Assembly (NCBI GenBank): GCA_945788485.1
Contig: CALZMB010000006.1
Coordinates: 1 to 20,752 of the forward strand
Direction: 5' to 3'
DNA from: an uncultured bacterium
Lineage (GTDB): Bacteria > Bacteroidota > Bacteroidia > Bacteroidales > Bacteroidaceae
DNA length: 20,752 nucleotides
The notes under the pieces are model-generated. The model worked only from the letters and a program-made list of their open reading frames with translations, searched no databases and had not been told where the DNA came from. Position 1 is the stretch's first letter; each line of letters begins with the position of its first letter. Shown piece after piece: positions 8,040-15,159 of the stretch. The translations under genes and the position numbers were made by a program.

Positions 8040-9083
8040 ATGGCAAAAATGAATTTTGGTGGCGTTATCGAAGAGGTAATGACACGTGAGGAATTTCCCC
8101 TCGAAAAAGCGCGTGAGATTTTGAAAGATGAGACAATCGCAGTTATTGGCTATGGCGTGCAGGGTCCAGGCCAGGCATGCAACCTTCGCGACAATGGCTT
8201 TAACGTGATTGTAGGTCAGCGTCAGGGCAAGACCTTTGAGAAGGCTATTGCTGACGGATGGGTTCCAGGCGAGACACTCTTCTCTATCGAAGAGGCAGCA
8301 GAGAAGGGCACCATCGTGATGTGTCTGCTCTCAGATGCAGCAGTGATGTCTGTATGGCCAACACTCAAGCAGTATCTCACACCAGGCAAGGCTCTCTATT
8401 TCTCTCACGGTTTTGCCATCACATGGAGCGACCGCACAGGTTGTGTACCTTCAAACGACATCGATGTCATCATGGTCGCTCCTAAAGGTTCAGGCACATC
8501 ACTGCGCACAATGTTCCTTGAAGGCCGTGGTCTCAACTCCTCATACGCAGTATATAACGACGCAACCGGCCGTGCCCTTGACCGCACACTCGCTCTTGGC
8601 ATCGGCATAGGTTCTGGCTATATGTTCGAAACGACTTTCCAGCGCGAGGCGACATCCGACCTTACAGGCGAGCGCGGCTCTCTCATGGGTGCAATCCAGG
8701 GCCTTCTCCTTGCGCAGTACGAAGTTCTTCGCGAGAATGGCCACACACCATCAGAGGCATTCAACGAGACTGTTGAAGAACTCACACAGTCGCTCATGCC
8801 TCTCTTCGCTCAGAAAGGTATGGACTGGATGTACGCAAACTGTTCTACAACAGCTCAGCGTGGCGCCCTTGACTGGATGGGTCCTTTCCACGATGCGTGC
8901 AAGCCCGTTGTGCAGAAGCTCTACGAGTCTGTCAAGTCAGGCAACGAGGCACAGATTTCTATCGACGCTAACTCTAAGCCGGACTATCGTGTAGGTCTTG
9001 AGAAAGAACTCGAAGCTCTCCACAACTCAGAGATGTGGCGTACAGCAGAGGTTGTTCGTCAGCTTCGTCCTGAGAACAACTGA
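8040..9083 (+). CDS. ilvC: Ketol-acid reductoisomerase (EC 1.1.1.86), class I
   Basis: The 347-residue enzyme rearranges and reduces acetolactate or acetohydroxybutyrate to the dihydroxy-acids used by IlvD. The Rossmann motif GYGVQGPGQA is at 37-46 and the cofactor-specificity loop follows (GQRQGKT, 59-65). HGF is at 123-125, Lys149 lies in APKGSG, and the magnesium ligands Asp207 and Glu211 lie in EATSDLTGE. Length fits the short class I form with one C-terminal knotted domain. By eye its codons look more uniform than those of its neighbours (mainly CTC, GGC, CGT and CGC), as expected for a strongly expressed gene. It is the last gene of the operon and is followed by a strong terminator. Confidence 0.96.
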   Translation: MAKMNFGGVIEEVMTREEFPLEKAREILKDETIAVIGYGVQGPGQACNLRDNGFNVIVGQRQGKTFEKAIADGWVPGETLFSIEEAAEKGTIVMCLLSDAAVMSVWPTLKQYLTPGKALYFSHGFAITWSDRTGCVPSNDIDVIMVAPKGSGTSLRTMFLEGRGLNSSYAVYNDATGRALDRTLALGIGIGSGYMFETTFQREATSDLTGERGSLMGAIQGLLLAQYEVLRENGHTPSEAFNETVEELTQSLMPLFAQKGMDWMYANCSTTAQRGALDWMGPFHDACKPVVQKLYESVKSGNEAQISIDANSKPDYRVGLEKELEALHNSEMWRTAEVVRQLRPENN

Positions 9084-9118
9084 TGAGTTCATCCATTCAT
9101 TGAGACATAAAAATATTT

Positions 9119-9167
9119 ATGCCTGCGACAGCAAGTATCCTTGCAAGTCGCAGGCATTGTTTTTTTT
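9119..9167 (+). terminator. Intrinsic terminator of the ilv operon
   Basis: ATGCCTGCGAC (9119-9129) pairs with GTCGCAGGCAT (9147-9157), and inside it GCAAG (9131-9135) pairs with CTTGC (9140-9144) around a TATC loop. A run of eight T (9160-9167) follows. It lies 36 nt after the ilvC stop. Confidence 0.92.
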
Positions 9168-9230
9168 GATATGGTGATATGCGCTTTGTGTTGACTGGCT
9201 TGCAGGTGTTTATCTAAACAATGCTCTTAA

Positions 9231-9258
9231 GGCGGGTTCTAAAAAAAAAGAACCAGCC
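9231..9258. repeat. Inverted repeat with an all-A loop between ilvC and tRNA-Ala
   Basis: GGCGGGTTCT (9231-9240) and AGAACCAGCC (9249-9258) pair with a single mismatch around a loop of eight A (eight T on the minus strand). It lies downstream of the minus-strand tRNA gene. Here the T-run is the loop and not the tail, so it is not a classical terminator, although it may end the tRNA transcript. Confidence 0.45.
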
Positions 9259-9374
9259 TATTATGCAGGCCGATTCTTCTGTGTCGTTGCAGTGGCTCGG
9301 ATATGCTATGTGCATGATGTGTACGGCGTTGTGCCATAGGAAAGCATATACATTTCCGAATGCCGGTGTGTGTG

Positions 9375-9448
9375 TGGAGGTAGTGGGATTCGAACCCAGG
9401 ACCTCTTGCATGCCATGCAAGCGCTCTAACCAACTGAGCTATACCCCC
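9375..9448 (-). tRNA. tRNA-Ala (anticodon GGC)
   Basis: Read on the minus strand, the 74-nt gene has a 7-bp acceptor stem (GGGGGTA with TACCTCC), a D-arm AGCTCAGTTGGTTAGAGC, an anticodon stem CTTGC/GCAAG enclosing ATGGCAT, and a T-arm with GGTTCGAATCC. The anticodon GGC (plus strand 9412-9414) reads alanine GCC and GCU codons. The acceptor contains the G3-U70 pair that identifies alanine tRNAs. Discriminator is A; the 3' CCA is not encoded. Confidence 0.95.
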
Positions 9449-9473
9449 GAATGAGAATTCTGTATTTCGACTG

Positions 9474-9505
9474 CAAATTTAGTGAATTGTTTTGTAGTAT
9501 GCAAA
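9474..9505 (-). promoter_or_regulatory. Promoter of tRNA-Ala
   Basis: On the minus strand TTTG (9505-9502), a 20-nt spacer and TAAATTTG (9481-9474) match the Bacteroidetes promoter and lie about 26 nt upstream of the mature tRNA 5' end. Confidence 0.65.
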
Positions 9506-9645
9506 TTTTTTGCTTGTTTTTTTCGTTTTCATTGTGTTATGACTTTATTTTTTCATCGAATTGGGAGGTTGTCATATTGTAATCGTTGTCAAAGCTGCTT
9601 CTTTAGACAGAAAAACCGAAATATCATGAAAAATCGACAATTTGT

Positions 9646-9676
9646 TTTGCTGTTTCATGAACTTTATTTATCTTTG
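9646..9676 (+). promoter_or_regulatory. Promoter of the radical SAM / Cys4-protein unit
   Basis: TTTG (9646-9649), 19 nt, TATCTTTG (9669-9676): both boxes fit and the spacing is ideal. Confidence 0.7.
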
Positions 9677-9807
9677 CAGTTGAGATACGGTTCTTCTTGT
9701 TTGTCCAGCCATTGCCTGAAGACATACCAATTGCCGAATAGCGGAAGGGACGTCGGCAGCCGGCATATATTATAATGAGAGGAAACGGATGATGTTACAA
9801 AAAATGA

Positions 9808-10497
9808 ATGCTCATGCAAAACTCAAAGATTATGCAAGCTGCTGTGGAGAATGATGACATCGTCGGTCCGGATGACATGACGGCGCCGATTGTCAATATT
9901 GTCCGACACAGAATTGGCACTGACGGAGAAGGCGTGACCACTCTTGTCGGCTTTCATGGCTGCGGGCTGACTTGCAAGTTCTGTCTCAATCCTTATGCTC
10001 TGCGTGATGCGTCGAGATGCAGGGTAGTGTCAGCAAGAGAGCTGTACGAAGAACTGCGCGTTGATGATTTGTATTTTCAAGCTACAGGTGGCGGCGTCAC
10101 CTTTGGCGGGGGAGAGCCTTGCCTCCGTCCGGATTTTCTGCTGCAATTCCGCGGATGTTGCGGCAACAGATGGAATATCACTCTCGAAAGTTCTCTCAAT
10201 GTGCCGCAAGAGAATCTCCGTCGCTTGTTGCCTGTTGCCGATGCTTTCATAATTGACATTAAGGATATGAATTGTGCTGTATATCAAGAATATACGGGGC
10301 GCGACAATTCTTTGGTGCTTGCCAATCTGTCTGTCATTGCAGATGCTGGCAGACAAGACAATTGCAGGATTAGGGTGCCACTTATTCCGCATCACAACAC
10401 CGATGCTGACAGGGCATCGAGCCGCAGGATTCTGGAGAAACTGGGATTCAGAAGAATTGAAATGTTTAACTATATAATCAGGAGTACGAAATTATGA
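9808..10497 (+). CDS. Radical SAM protein of the pyruvate-formate-lyase-activating-enzyme type
   Basis: The 229-residue product has the radical SAM cluster motif CxxxCxxC (Cys52, Cys56, Cys59, within HGCGLTCKFC), which binds a 4Fe-4S cluster and SAM to generate a 5'-deoxyadenosyl radical. GVTFGGGEP (97-104) is the SAM-contacting motif as found in PflA-type activases, and FIIDIKDMN is also PflA-like. It lacks the extra ferredoxin-like insert seen in many glycyl-radical activases, and no glycyl radical enzyme gene lies in the window. Its stop overlaps the start of the next gene (ATGA), so the two are translationally coupled and that small Cys-rich protein is the likely partner or substrate. The exact start is uncertain: 9808, 9814 and 9832 are all in frame before the first conserved strand. 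Confidence 0.85.
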   Translation: MLMQNSKIMQAAVENDDIVGPDDMTAPIVNIVRHRIGTDGEGVTTLVGFHGCGLTCKFCLNPYALRDASRCRVVSARELYEELRVDDLYFQATGGGVTFGGGEPCLRPDFLLQFRGCCGNRWNITLESSLNVPQENLRRLLPVADAFIIDIKDMNCAVYQEYTGRDNSLVLANLSVIADAGRQDNCRIRVPLIPHHNTDADRASSRRILEKLGFRRIEMFNYIIRSTKL

Positions 10498-10865
10498 ACA
10501 ATGGACGGAAGACGTGCGACATTCTGAAAGCCATAAGGAGGCGCATCGCTGAGGCTAACGGCATCAGTCTTGAGTATAGGGTTTGTCGCCATGAGGGCGA
10601 CTGTGCCGGAACTTGCCCGAGGTGTGAAGAAGAGGTTCGCTATCTTGAGCGTCAGCTTGATTTGCGTCGTATGCTTGGCAAGTCGGTGGCGCTGATTGGC
10701 CTTTCTGCCGGCTTGTCGGCTGTGATGACTTTGCCTTCAAGTTGCATGCAGGTTACAGGCGACGTGCCTGACCCGAGAGCCGTCGAGATGCCTTCGGGTG
10801 ATTTGAGTGTTCAGCCATCAGATTCGTTGAACCAGGAGACGCATCAAGGGATGAAGGGAGAGTAG
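10494..10865 (+). CDS. Small Cys4-motif protein with one membrane segment, partner of the radical SAM enzyme
   Basis: I do not recognise a named function. The 123-residue protein has a charged N-terminal helix, then a compact cluster CRHEGDCAGTCPRCEEEVRYLE with Cys31, 37, 41 and 44, laid out like a zinc or Fe-S site and followed by a helical stretch. One hydrophobic segment (about 64-80, VALIGLSAGLSAVMTL) precedes a polar tail of about 40 residues rich in Ser, Asp and Pro. Cys8 and Cys84 are additional cysteines. I believe similar Cys clusters occur in other Bacteroidetes proteins, but I could not search. The start overlaps the radical SAM stop by 4 nt. A metal or cluster carrier, or a modified substrate, are both possible. 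Confidence 0.75.
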   Translation: MNNGRKTCDILKAIRRRIAEANGISLEYRVCRHEGDCAGTCPRCEEEVRYLERQLDLRRMLGKSVALIGLSAGLSAVMTLPSSCMQVTGDVPDPRAVEMPSGDLSVQPSDSLNQETHQGMKGE

Positions 10866-10869
10866 CAAG

Positions 10870-11037
10870 GTGAAAGGATGCTTCCTGCTAATGACGGATG
10901 GAAAGACGGTGTTATGCACCAATGAGAATATCTCCTGCGGTTTCGTCATCAGGCAATCCGTCTATGTTCAGGAGATGTTTACATCGACAGCGACAATCAA
11001 AAAAACTCACCCATATCGGCGGGTGAGTTTTTTTTGA
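10870..11037 (+). CDS. Possible small ORF after the Cys4 protein (doubtful)
   Basis: A GTG at 10870, 4 nt after the previous stop, or an in-frame ATG at 10891, opens a frame of 55 or 48 codons. Up to about 10995 third positions are G/C-rich like those of the neighbours, and the peptide (MTDGKTVLCTNENISCGF...) looks protein-like, with cysteines. The last dozen codons, however, run through the terminator hairpin at 11001-11032, which argues against a normal gene. It could be a genuine small third gene or a truncated remnant. Function unknown. Confidence 0.3.
   Translation: MKGCFLLMTDGKTVLCTNENISCGFVIRQSVYVQEMFTSTATIKKTHPYRRVSFF
11001..11032. terminator. Bidirectional intrinsic terminator between convergent genes
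   Basis: AAAAACTCACCC (11001-11012) and GGGTGAGTTTTT (11021-11032) form a perfect 12-bp stem with an 8-nt loop. T-runs follow on the plus strand (to 11035), and A-runs on the other side give T-runs on the minus strand. It serves the radical SAM unit from the left and the Bax-inhibitor gene from the right. Confidence 0.92.
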
Positions 11038-11089
11038 TAAGGCATTCAGGCATAAGAATATTGTTTGCCTGAAAGATATGTCGCTATAT

Positions 11090-11812
11090 CTATTTCCTGT
11101 CTCCAAAGATACGCAGGAGGTAGAGGAAGAGGTTGATGAAGTCGAGGTATATCGTCAGGCTGCCCATAAGTGCCATCTTTTGTGTCTGTTCTGTGCTGTA
11201 AACATCTGTCGCTTCTGTCAGCATGATTCTGATGCGCTGAACATCGTAGGCAGTAAGTCCGACAAATATCACGACACCGAGATAGTTGAGAATCATTGCA
11301 AGTCCGCTGCTCGCGACAAAGATGTTCACCACTGTGGCTATAATCAAGCCGATAAGTCCCATAATCAGGATTCTGCCCATGGCGGAGAGGTCTTTTTTCA
11401 CGAACAGACCTACAAGAGACATCGCCCCGAATGTCCCGGCGCAGATGAAAAATGTCTGTGCAATGCTTGCCAAGGTATAGAGGAAGAATATCACAGACAT
11501 CGTGACGCCATTCAGAATAGCGTATCCGGCAAAGCATAATGCTGCTGTTGCGAAACTCATTTTGTGGATGCGTGCGCTGAGATAAACGACGAGCGCTATC
11601 TCTGCTATCATTATTCCCCAAAAGAGCAGTCTGTTAGAGAAGATAGCCGTGAACAACTCTGCGTTCTTTGCTATGCCCAAAGCCGTGAACGCTGTCATGA
11701 GCAATCCGGCGCACATCCATGCATAGACACTGCGCATCAGTTTTGGGAATGTCTTCGCGACAGCCTCCGTTCGGCTGCTGCTGTAGTTGTAATTTCTTGT
11801 GTAATTGTCCAT
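11090..11812 (-). CDS. Bax inhibitor-1 / YccA family integral membrane protein
   Basis: The 240-residue protein is nearly all membrane segments: about 28-47, 61-80, 86-104, 107-117, 119-137, 146-166, 173-189 and a final hydrophobic stretch at 218-235. Family landmarks are AYDVQRIR after the penultimate segment and the C-terminal SLTIYLDFINLFLYLLRIFG ending. BI-1 proteins are inner-membrane, pH-sensitive calcium-leak channels or FtsH-linked factors; the bacterial role is poorly defined. Start chosen at 11812 (MDNYTRNYNYSSS); the frame is open further upstream, but it runs into the preceding gene and is not family-like. It is the last gene of a four-gene minus-strand cluster, 65 nt after the barrel gene. 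Confidence 0.92.
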   Translation of the reverse strand: MDNYTRNYNYSSSRTEAVAKTFPKLMRSVYAWMCAGLLMTAFTALGIAKNAELFTAIFSNRLLFWGIMIAEIALVVYLSARIHKMSFATAALCFAGYAILNGVTMSVIFFLYTLASIAQTFFICAGTFGAMSLVGLFVKKDLSAMGRILIMGLIGLIIATVVNIFVASSGLAMILNYLGVVIFVGLTAYDVQRIRIMLTEATDVYSTEQTQKMALMGSLTIYLDFINLFLYLLRIFGDRK

Positions 11813-11877
11813 TTTTGTTATGTTGTTTGGTTTGTTATGTATGGTTGTTTTGATTCTTTTTAGTTGTCTCGCCAATT

Positions 11878-12660
11878 TCAGAAAATTGTATATTGCAATC
11901 CTATCCCGATGCAGAGGATGTCTTTCAGCGGAATGCTTGAACTCATGAATTTCTGTCTGATATACAAGTCGCACGACGACACCTCATAATACAGGCTCAT
12001 GTCCTTGCACCATCTCCAGTGCCTGTTGATGTCAGTGATTTTGATTTTCTGTCCTAAACCGATGTGGAACCTGATTCTGCTTGAGAAGCCGTAATATCCT
12101 TGCGGGTATCTGTCCGGCTCTTTTGTCCAGAACTCGCTGTTCAACGTAGTGTTCATCATCAGTGTGGCGTAGAGCGGACAGACATACAGATTCTTCCACA
12201 CCCTTATATTCCACGGCGTGTAGTTCTCTTTCAGGGTGAAGGTCCATAGCGACGACGGTGAATGGTTTTTCGGAGTATATCCGAAGATGATGTATGTCTC
12301 CCACTGGTCATGCTTGCCGTAGTCCCATCCTATTCCGGCGGAGACCATACCGATGTCACCTGCAAACTGAAGCATCGACAGGTTGGGTATGAGTCTTTCC
12401 CATCCCTTACGCAGCCTTGCCACTCGCCGCTGATACGCCATCATGGATTTCGACATGCTGTCTTTCTCAGCCTTGTCTGCCACGCATTGCAGGCGGGCGT
12501 CAACATCATTGCCGGGTATTTCAAGCGTGTCTCGCAGATGAATCACCAGGACACTGTCCTCATCCGCAATGCGGAGAGTGTCGCTGCCGTGTGCCATGGC
12601 GGCGCATTTGGCAGAGGCGGCGAGCAGCGCGGCACTAAAAATCAATTGTCTCACACTCAT
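11878..12660 (-). CDS. Predicted outer-membrane beta-barrel protein, conserved but of unknown function
   Basis: The 260-residue product starts with a signal peptide (MSVRQLIFSAALLAASAKCAAMA, cleavage near 22-25). A charged helical stretch follows (about 50-90). The rest is rich in alternating aromatic strands, such as FAGDIGMVSAGIGWDYG and WETYIIFGYTPK, and ends in Phe, as outer-membrane barrels do. I recall Bacteroides proteins with similar strands (WDYGKH.QWET, EPDRYPQGYYGFS), without a known function. Its start overlaps the end of the metallophosphoesterase gene by 26 nt. The signal peptide fixes this start, so the overlap is real and suggests coupled translation. Confidence 0.7.
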   Translation of the reverse strand: MSVRQLIFSAALLAASAKCAAMAHGSDTLRIADEDSVLVIHLRDTLEIPGNDVDARLQCVADKAEKDSMSKSMMAYQRRVARLRKGWERLIPNLSMLQFAGDIGMVSAGIGWDYGKHDQWETYIIFGYTPKNHSPSSLWTFTLKENYTPWNIRVWKNLYVCPLYATLMMNTTLNSEFWTKEPDRYPQGYYGFSSRIRFHIGLGQKIKITDINRHWRWCKDMSLYYEVSSCDLYIRQKFMSSSIPLKDILCIGIGLQYTIF

Positions 12661-13519
12661 ATCCGTTCTTCGTTATGGTGAAAATCCGTATTTCCCTGTC
12701 GGCTGCGTTTGTCAGCCCGTAATACAATACACCGTCTCCGAATATATGTTTTATGTCCGTGCGGTGTGTGTGTCCGTTGAGGCAGAAGCCTCGCATCCGT
12801 GTGCCGGCCTTTACCACGTCCTCGTATTCGTCGGGATATGCCATATCGTCGGTCCTCAGACCCGGATATTGTCTCACGCAATACTGGAAGAGTCGCGCCA
12901 CATTGTCGTTGAACTGCTCGTCGTGCGGAGGAGCGTGCATCATCACTATCGTGTTGGTGATGCTGTCTCCGAGAGCGGATGTCTTGGAATAGTCGTCCTC
13001 GATGAACGTGAAATCCGGCACCGGATTCGAGTAGTCATACTCCAGTGCCACGGTGTTCAGCCCCACGAGATGCAAGAATCCCGCGTTCAGGCTGAAGTTG
13101 GGTTTCCCGTACATCCGTTCGAACGTATGTTCTCCCGTTCCCAGACAGTCGTGGTTGCCTATCAGACAGACAAACGGGCGCGTCTGCGTTTCCATTATGT
13201 CACGTGCCCACAGAAACTCTTTCGTCAATCCGAAGTCGCTCTGGTCGCCTCCGTGTACGATGAACATCACATCCTGCCTGCTGTCGAGAAACCGCATCGC
13301 GTCGCGCATCTCGTCGTATGCCGCCTGTGTGTCGGTGATAAAGGCGAAGCATATCGTGTCCTTTCCGGCACACATTTCCTCTATGCGTCTTATTGCCTCA
13401 GCCTGTATGCCCTCGCTGCCATAGTATCGGGCAGAGTAGGGGTGATATTCCAGATTGCTGCATGCCGTCACCGCCGCCATACAGCAACAAACAGCCAAAT
13501 TCCTCATTGTCATAGTCAT
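12635..13519 (-). CDS. Metallophosphoesterase lipoprotein
   Basis: The 294-residue product (start 13519, MTMTMRN) carries a short signal sequence and lipobox VTAC with lipidation Cys20, so it should be anchored to a membrane facing the periplasm or beyond. The calcineurin-like metal site is laid out as ITDTQ (Asp63, with Gln65 where the usual DxH has His), GGDQSD (Asp92), GNHD (Asn122, His123), MMHAPP (His195) and NGHTH (His250, His252). It is therefore probably a two-metal phosphohydrolase with one altered ligand. Substrate unknown. In-frame ATGs at 13513 and 13507 are equally plausible. It lies 50 nt after nrdG and overlaps the barrel gene. Confidence 0.85.
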   Translation of the reverse strand: MTMTMRNLAVCCCMAAVTACSNLEYHPYSARYYGSEGIQAEAIRRIEEMCAGKDTICFAFITDTQAAYDEMRDAMRFLDSRQDVMFIVHGGDQSDFGLTKEFLWARDIMETQTRPFVCLIGNHDCLGTGEHTFERMYGKPNFSLNAGFLHLVGLNTVALEYDYSNPVPDFTFIEDDYSKTSALGDSITNTIVMMHAPPHDEQFNDNVARLFQYCVRQYPGLRTDDMAYPDEYEDVVKAGTRMRGFCLNGHTHRTDIKHIFGDGVLYYGLTNAADREIRIFTITKNGYECETIDF

Positions 13520-13569
13520 CGTCTTGCATCCTTTCTGTTTTTCAGGTATGTTATACCCATTTTTGGACA

Positions 13570-14040
13570 TCATTTTCCTTTTTCCCAGAACCGGCATGTT
13601 ATGTCTTCCCATTCGCCGTCGTTGCGTTTGCGGTAGAGCCGTTGGTTTGTTGACGGCTTGTTCAGCGGTCCGAGATGTTCGATGTACGGCCCCACTTTTA
13701 TATAGTCGAAGATGCGCTGGTCGATGGCTCGGTTCATCACCGTCCTGCCGCTATACCATGCCACCTTCAGGTTCGGGTGTATGTTTTTCAGATACATCGC
13801 CGCGTCGTTCAGGCTGTCGATGGCAGCGTCGCCGCCCATGAATGCCACGCACGTCAGTTCCGCGTCATATTTCATTATCATCTCGTCCAGCCGCCTGTGC
13901 GTCAGCTCCTCGCCGATGTCGCCCCACAAGAATTTGCTGTGACATCCCGGGCAGCGGCACGGGCAGTTGCTTATATTGATGGCAAGCGTCACTTCGTCCG
14001 GTATCTCGGCGAAGACGACACTCTCGTTTACATATTTCAT
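13570..14040 (-). CDS. nrdG: Anaerobic ribonucleoside-triphosphate reductase activating protein (radical SAM)
   Basis: The 156-residue protein has CxxxCxxC at Cys26, Cys30 and Cys33 (NCPCRCPGCHS) preceded by DEVTLAINIS, as in Bacteroidetes NrdG proteins. The SAM motif is FMGGDA instead of GGEP, also usual for NrdG. WYSGR and FDYIKVGPYIE are further family marks. NrdG installs the glycyl radical on NrdD, which makes dNTPs without oxygen. The nrdD partner is not in this window; it usually lies next to nrdG, so this may be a solitary copy. It heads the minus-strand cluster behind a -7 box at 14066-14073. Confidence 0.82.
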   Translation of the reverse strand: MKYVNESVVFAEIPDEVTLAINISNCPCRCPGCHSKFLWGDIGEELTHRRLDEMIMKYDAELTCVAFMGGDAAIDSLNDAAMYLKNIHPNLKVAWYSGRTVMNRAIDQRIFDYIKVGPYIEHLGPLNKPSTNQRLYRKRNDGEWEDITCRFWEKGK

Positions 14041-14065
14041 AAATGTTTTTGTTGTTTTTACTTTG

Positions 14066-14073
14066 CAAAATTA
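14066..14073 (-). promoter_or_regulatory. -7 box for nrdG
   Basis: TAATTTTG on the minus strand fits TAnnTTTG and lies 25 nt upstream of the nrdG ATG. I see no good -33 box at normal spacing. Confidence 0.45.
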
Positions 14074-14122
14074 CAAAAAAAACTTCATACATCCCATCTT
14101 TATACATTTTTTAATCATCTTC

Positions 14123-14154
14123 CGCACACTGACATGTAATGTCTGGCTTGTGCG
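14123..14154. promoter_or_regulatory. Nested inverted repeat in the nrdG-pdxS divergent region
   Basis: CGCACA (14123-14128) and TGTGCG (14149-14154) flank the inner pair GACAT (14131-14135) and ATGTC (14139-14143), with a GTA centre. It may be an operator or the hairpin of a short transcript. Confidence 0.4.
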
Positions 14155-14161
14155 ACAATTA

Positions 14162-14188
14162 CGGAACACTGTTCCGCAAAGTCGGAAC
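14162..14188. promoter_or_regulatory. Candidate operator upstream of the pdxS promoter
   Basis: CGGAACACTGTTCCG (14162-14176) is a perfect 6-3-6 inverted repeat. A third copy of the half site, CGGAAC, follows at 14183-14188, just before the -33 box at 14194. The position suits an activator or repressor of pdxST; no candidate regulator gene lies in the window. Confidence 0.45.
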
Positions 14189-14193
14189 CCCGG

Positions 14194-14225
14194 TTTGTCC
14201 GTCCGCATAGTATTCACTAACTTTG
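14194..14225 (+). promoter_or_regulatory. Promoter of pdxST
   Basis: TTTG (14194-14197), 20 nt, TAACTTTG (14218-14225). Expected start near 14232, giving a leader of about 55 nt. Confidence 0.72.
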
Positions 14226-14286
14226 CAGCCGCAAACAGACAGCCAGTCTGCAGCAGAAACCAAATCAGAAACAAACCGGAATAACA

Positions 14287-15159
14287 ATGGAAGACAGACA
14301 GACACTCAACCGAAATCTCGCCCAGATGCTTAAGGGCGGCGTCATCATGGACGTGACCACACCCGAACAAGCGAGAATCGCAGAAGCCGCCGGCGCCTGC
14401 GCCGTCATGGCTCTCGAACGCATCCCCGCTGACATACGCGCTGCCGGAGGCGTCAGCCGCATGAGCGACCCAAAGATGATACGCGGCATACAAGAGGCGG
14501 TCACCATACCCGTCATGGCGAAATGCCGCATCGGACATTTTGTCGAGGCGCAAATTCTCGAAGCCATAGAAATCGACTATATTGACGAAAGCGAGGTCCT
14601 CTCGCCCGCCGATGATGTATATCACATCGACAAACGGCAGTTCAAGGTGCCCTTCGTCTGCGGAGCAAAAGACCTCGGCGAGGCACTGCGCCGCATCAAT
14701 GAAGGCGCCACAATGATACGCACCAAAGGCGAACCCGGCACCGGCGACATCATTCAGGCCGTACGACACATGCGCATGATGCAGAGCGAGATCCGCCGCC
14801 TCGTCTCGATGGCGCCCGACGAGCTCTACGAAGCCGCGAAACAGCTCCGCGTGCCCTACGACCTCGTTGAATACGTACATCAGAACGGGCATCTGCCTGT
14901 TGTCAATTTCGCCGCAGGCGGAGTGGCGACACCTGCTGATGCAGCCCTTATGATGCAACTCGGCGCTGAAGGCGTCTTCGTCGGCAGCGGCATTTTCAAG
15001 AGCGGCAATCCTGAGAAGCGCGCCCAGGCGATTGTAAAAGCCGTCACAAACTACAACAATCCCGCCATCATCGCACAACTCAGCGAAGACCTCGGCGAAG
15101 CCATGGTAGGCATCAACGAAAGCGAGATACAGCTGCTCATGGCAGAGCGCGGGAAATAA
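14287..15159 (+). CDS. pdxS: Pyridoxal 5'-phosphate synthase, synthase subunit
   Basis: The 290-residue (beta/alpha)8-barrel enzyme makes PLP from ribose 5-phosphate, glyceraldehyde 3-phosphate and ammonia supplied by PdxT. Catalytic residues are in place: Asp22, Lys79 in MAKCRIGH and Lys147 in RTKGEPGTG, each offset by two from Bacillus PdxS. Phosphate-binding glycines occur in [14 protein letters not shown] and GVFVGSGIF. Length is normal. The start at 14287 precedes [20 protein letters not shown], the usual N-terminus. pdxT follows 38 nt downstream. Confidence 0.97.
   Translation: MEDRQTLNRNLAQMLKGGVIMDVTTPEQARIAEAAGACAVMALERIPADIRAAGGVSRMSDPKMIRGIQEAVTIPVMAKCRIGHFVEAQILEAIEIDYIDESEVLSPADDVYHIDKRQFKVPFVCGAKDLGEALRRINEGATMIRTKGEPGTGDIIQAVRHMRMMQSEIRRLVSMAPDELYEAAKQLRVPYDLVEYVHQNGHLPVVNFAAGGVATPADAALMMQLGAEGVFVGSGIFKSGNPEKRAQAIVKAVTNYNNPAIIAQLSEDLGEAMVGINESEIQLLMAERGK

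Larger units (their letters stand above)
9449..9807 (+). other. Gene-free interval between tRNA-Ala and the radical SAM gene
   Basis: These 359 nt carry two promoters that face away from each other: the tRNA promoter (minus) and the radical SAM promoter (plus). A leader of about 125 nt runs from the predicted start near 9683 to 9808. No coding sequence is convincing here. Confidence 0.5.

Noticed and set aside
9221..9454. Open frames on both strands across tRNA-Ala
   Set aside because: They include the tRNA gene and the hairpin next to it, so they are not coding.
11046..11621. 191-codon minus-strand open frame inside the Bax-inhibitor gene
   Set aside because: It is an out-of-frame reading of the Bax-inhibitor-1 coding region and is highly charged without any motif.
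12569..13636. 355-codon open frame on the plus strand opposite the phosphoesterase gene
   Set aside because: It is the antisense shadow of the metallophosphoesterase, whose metal motifs, lipobox and neighbours are convincing.
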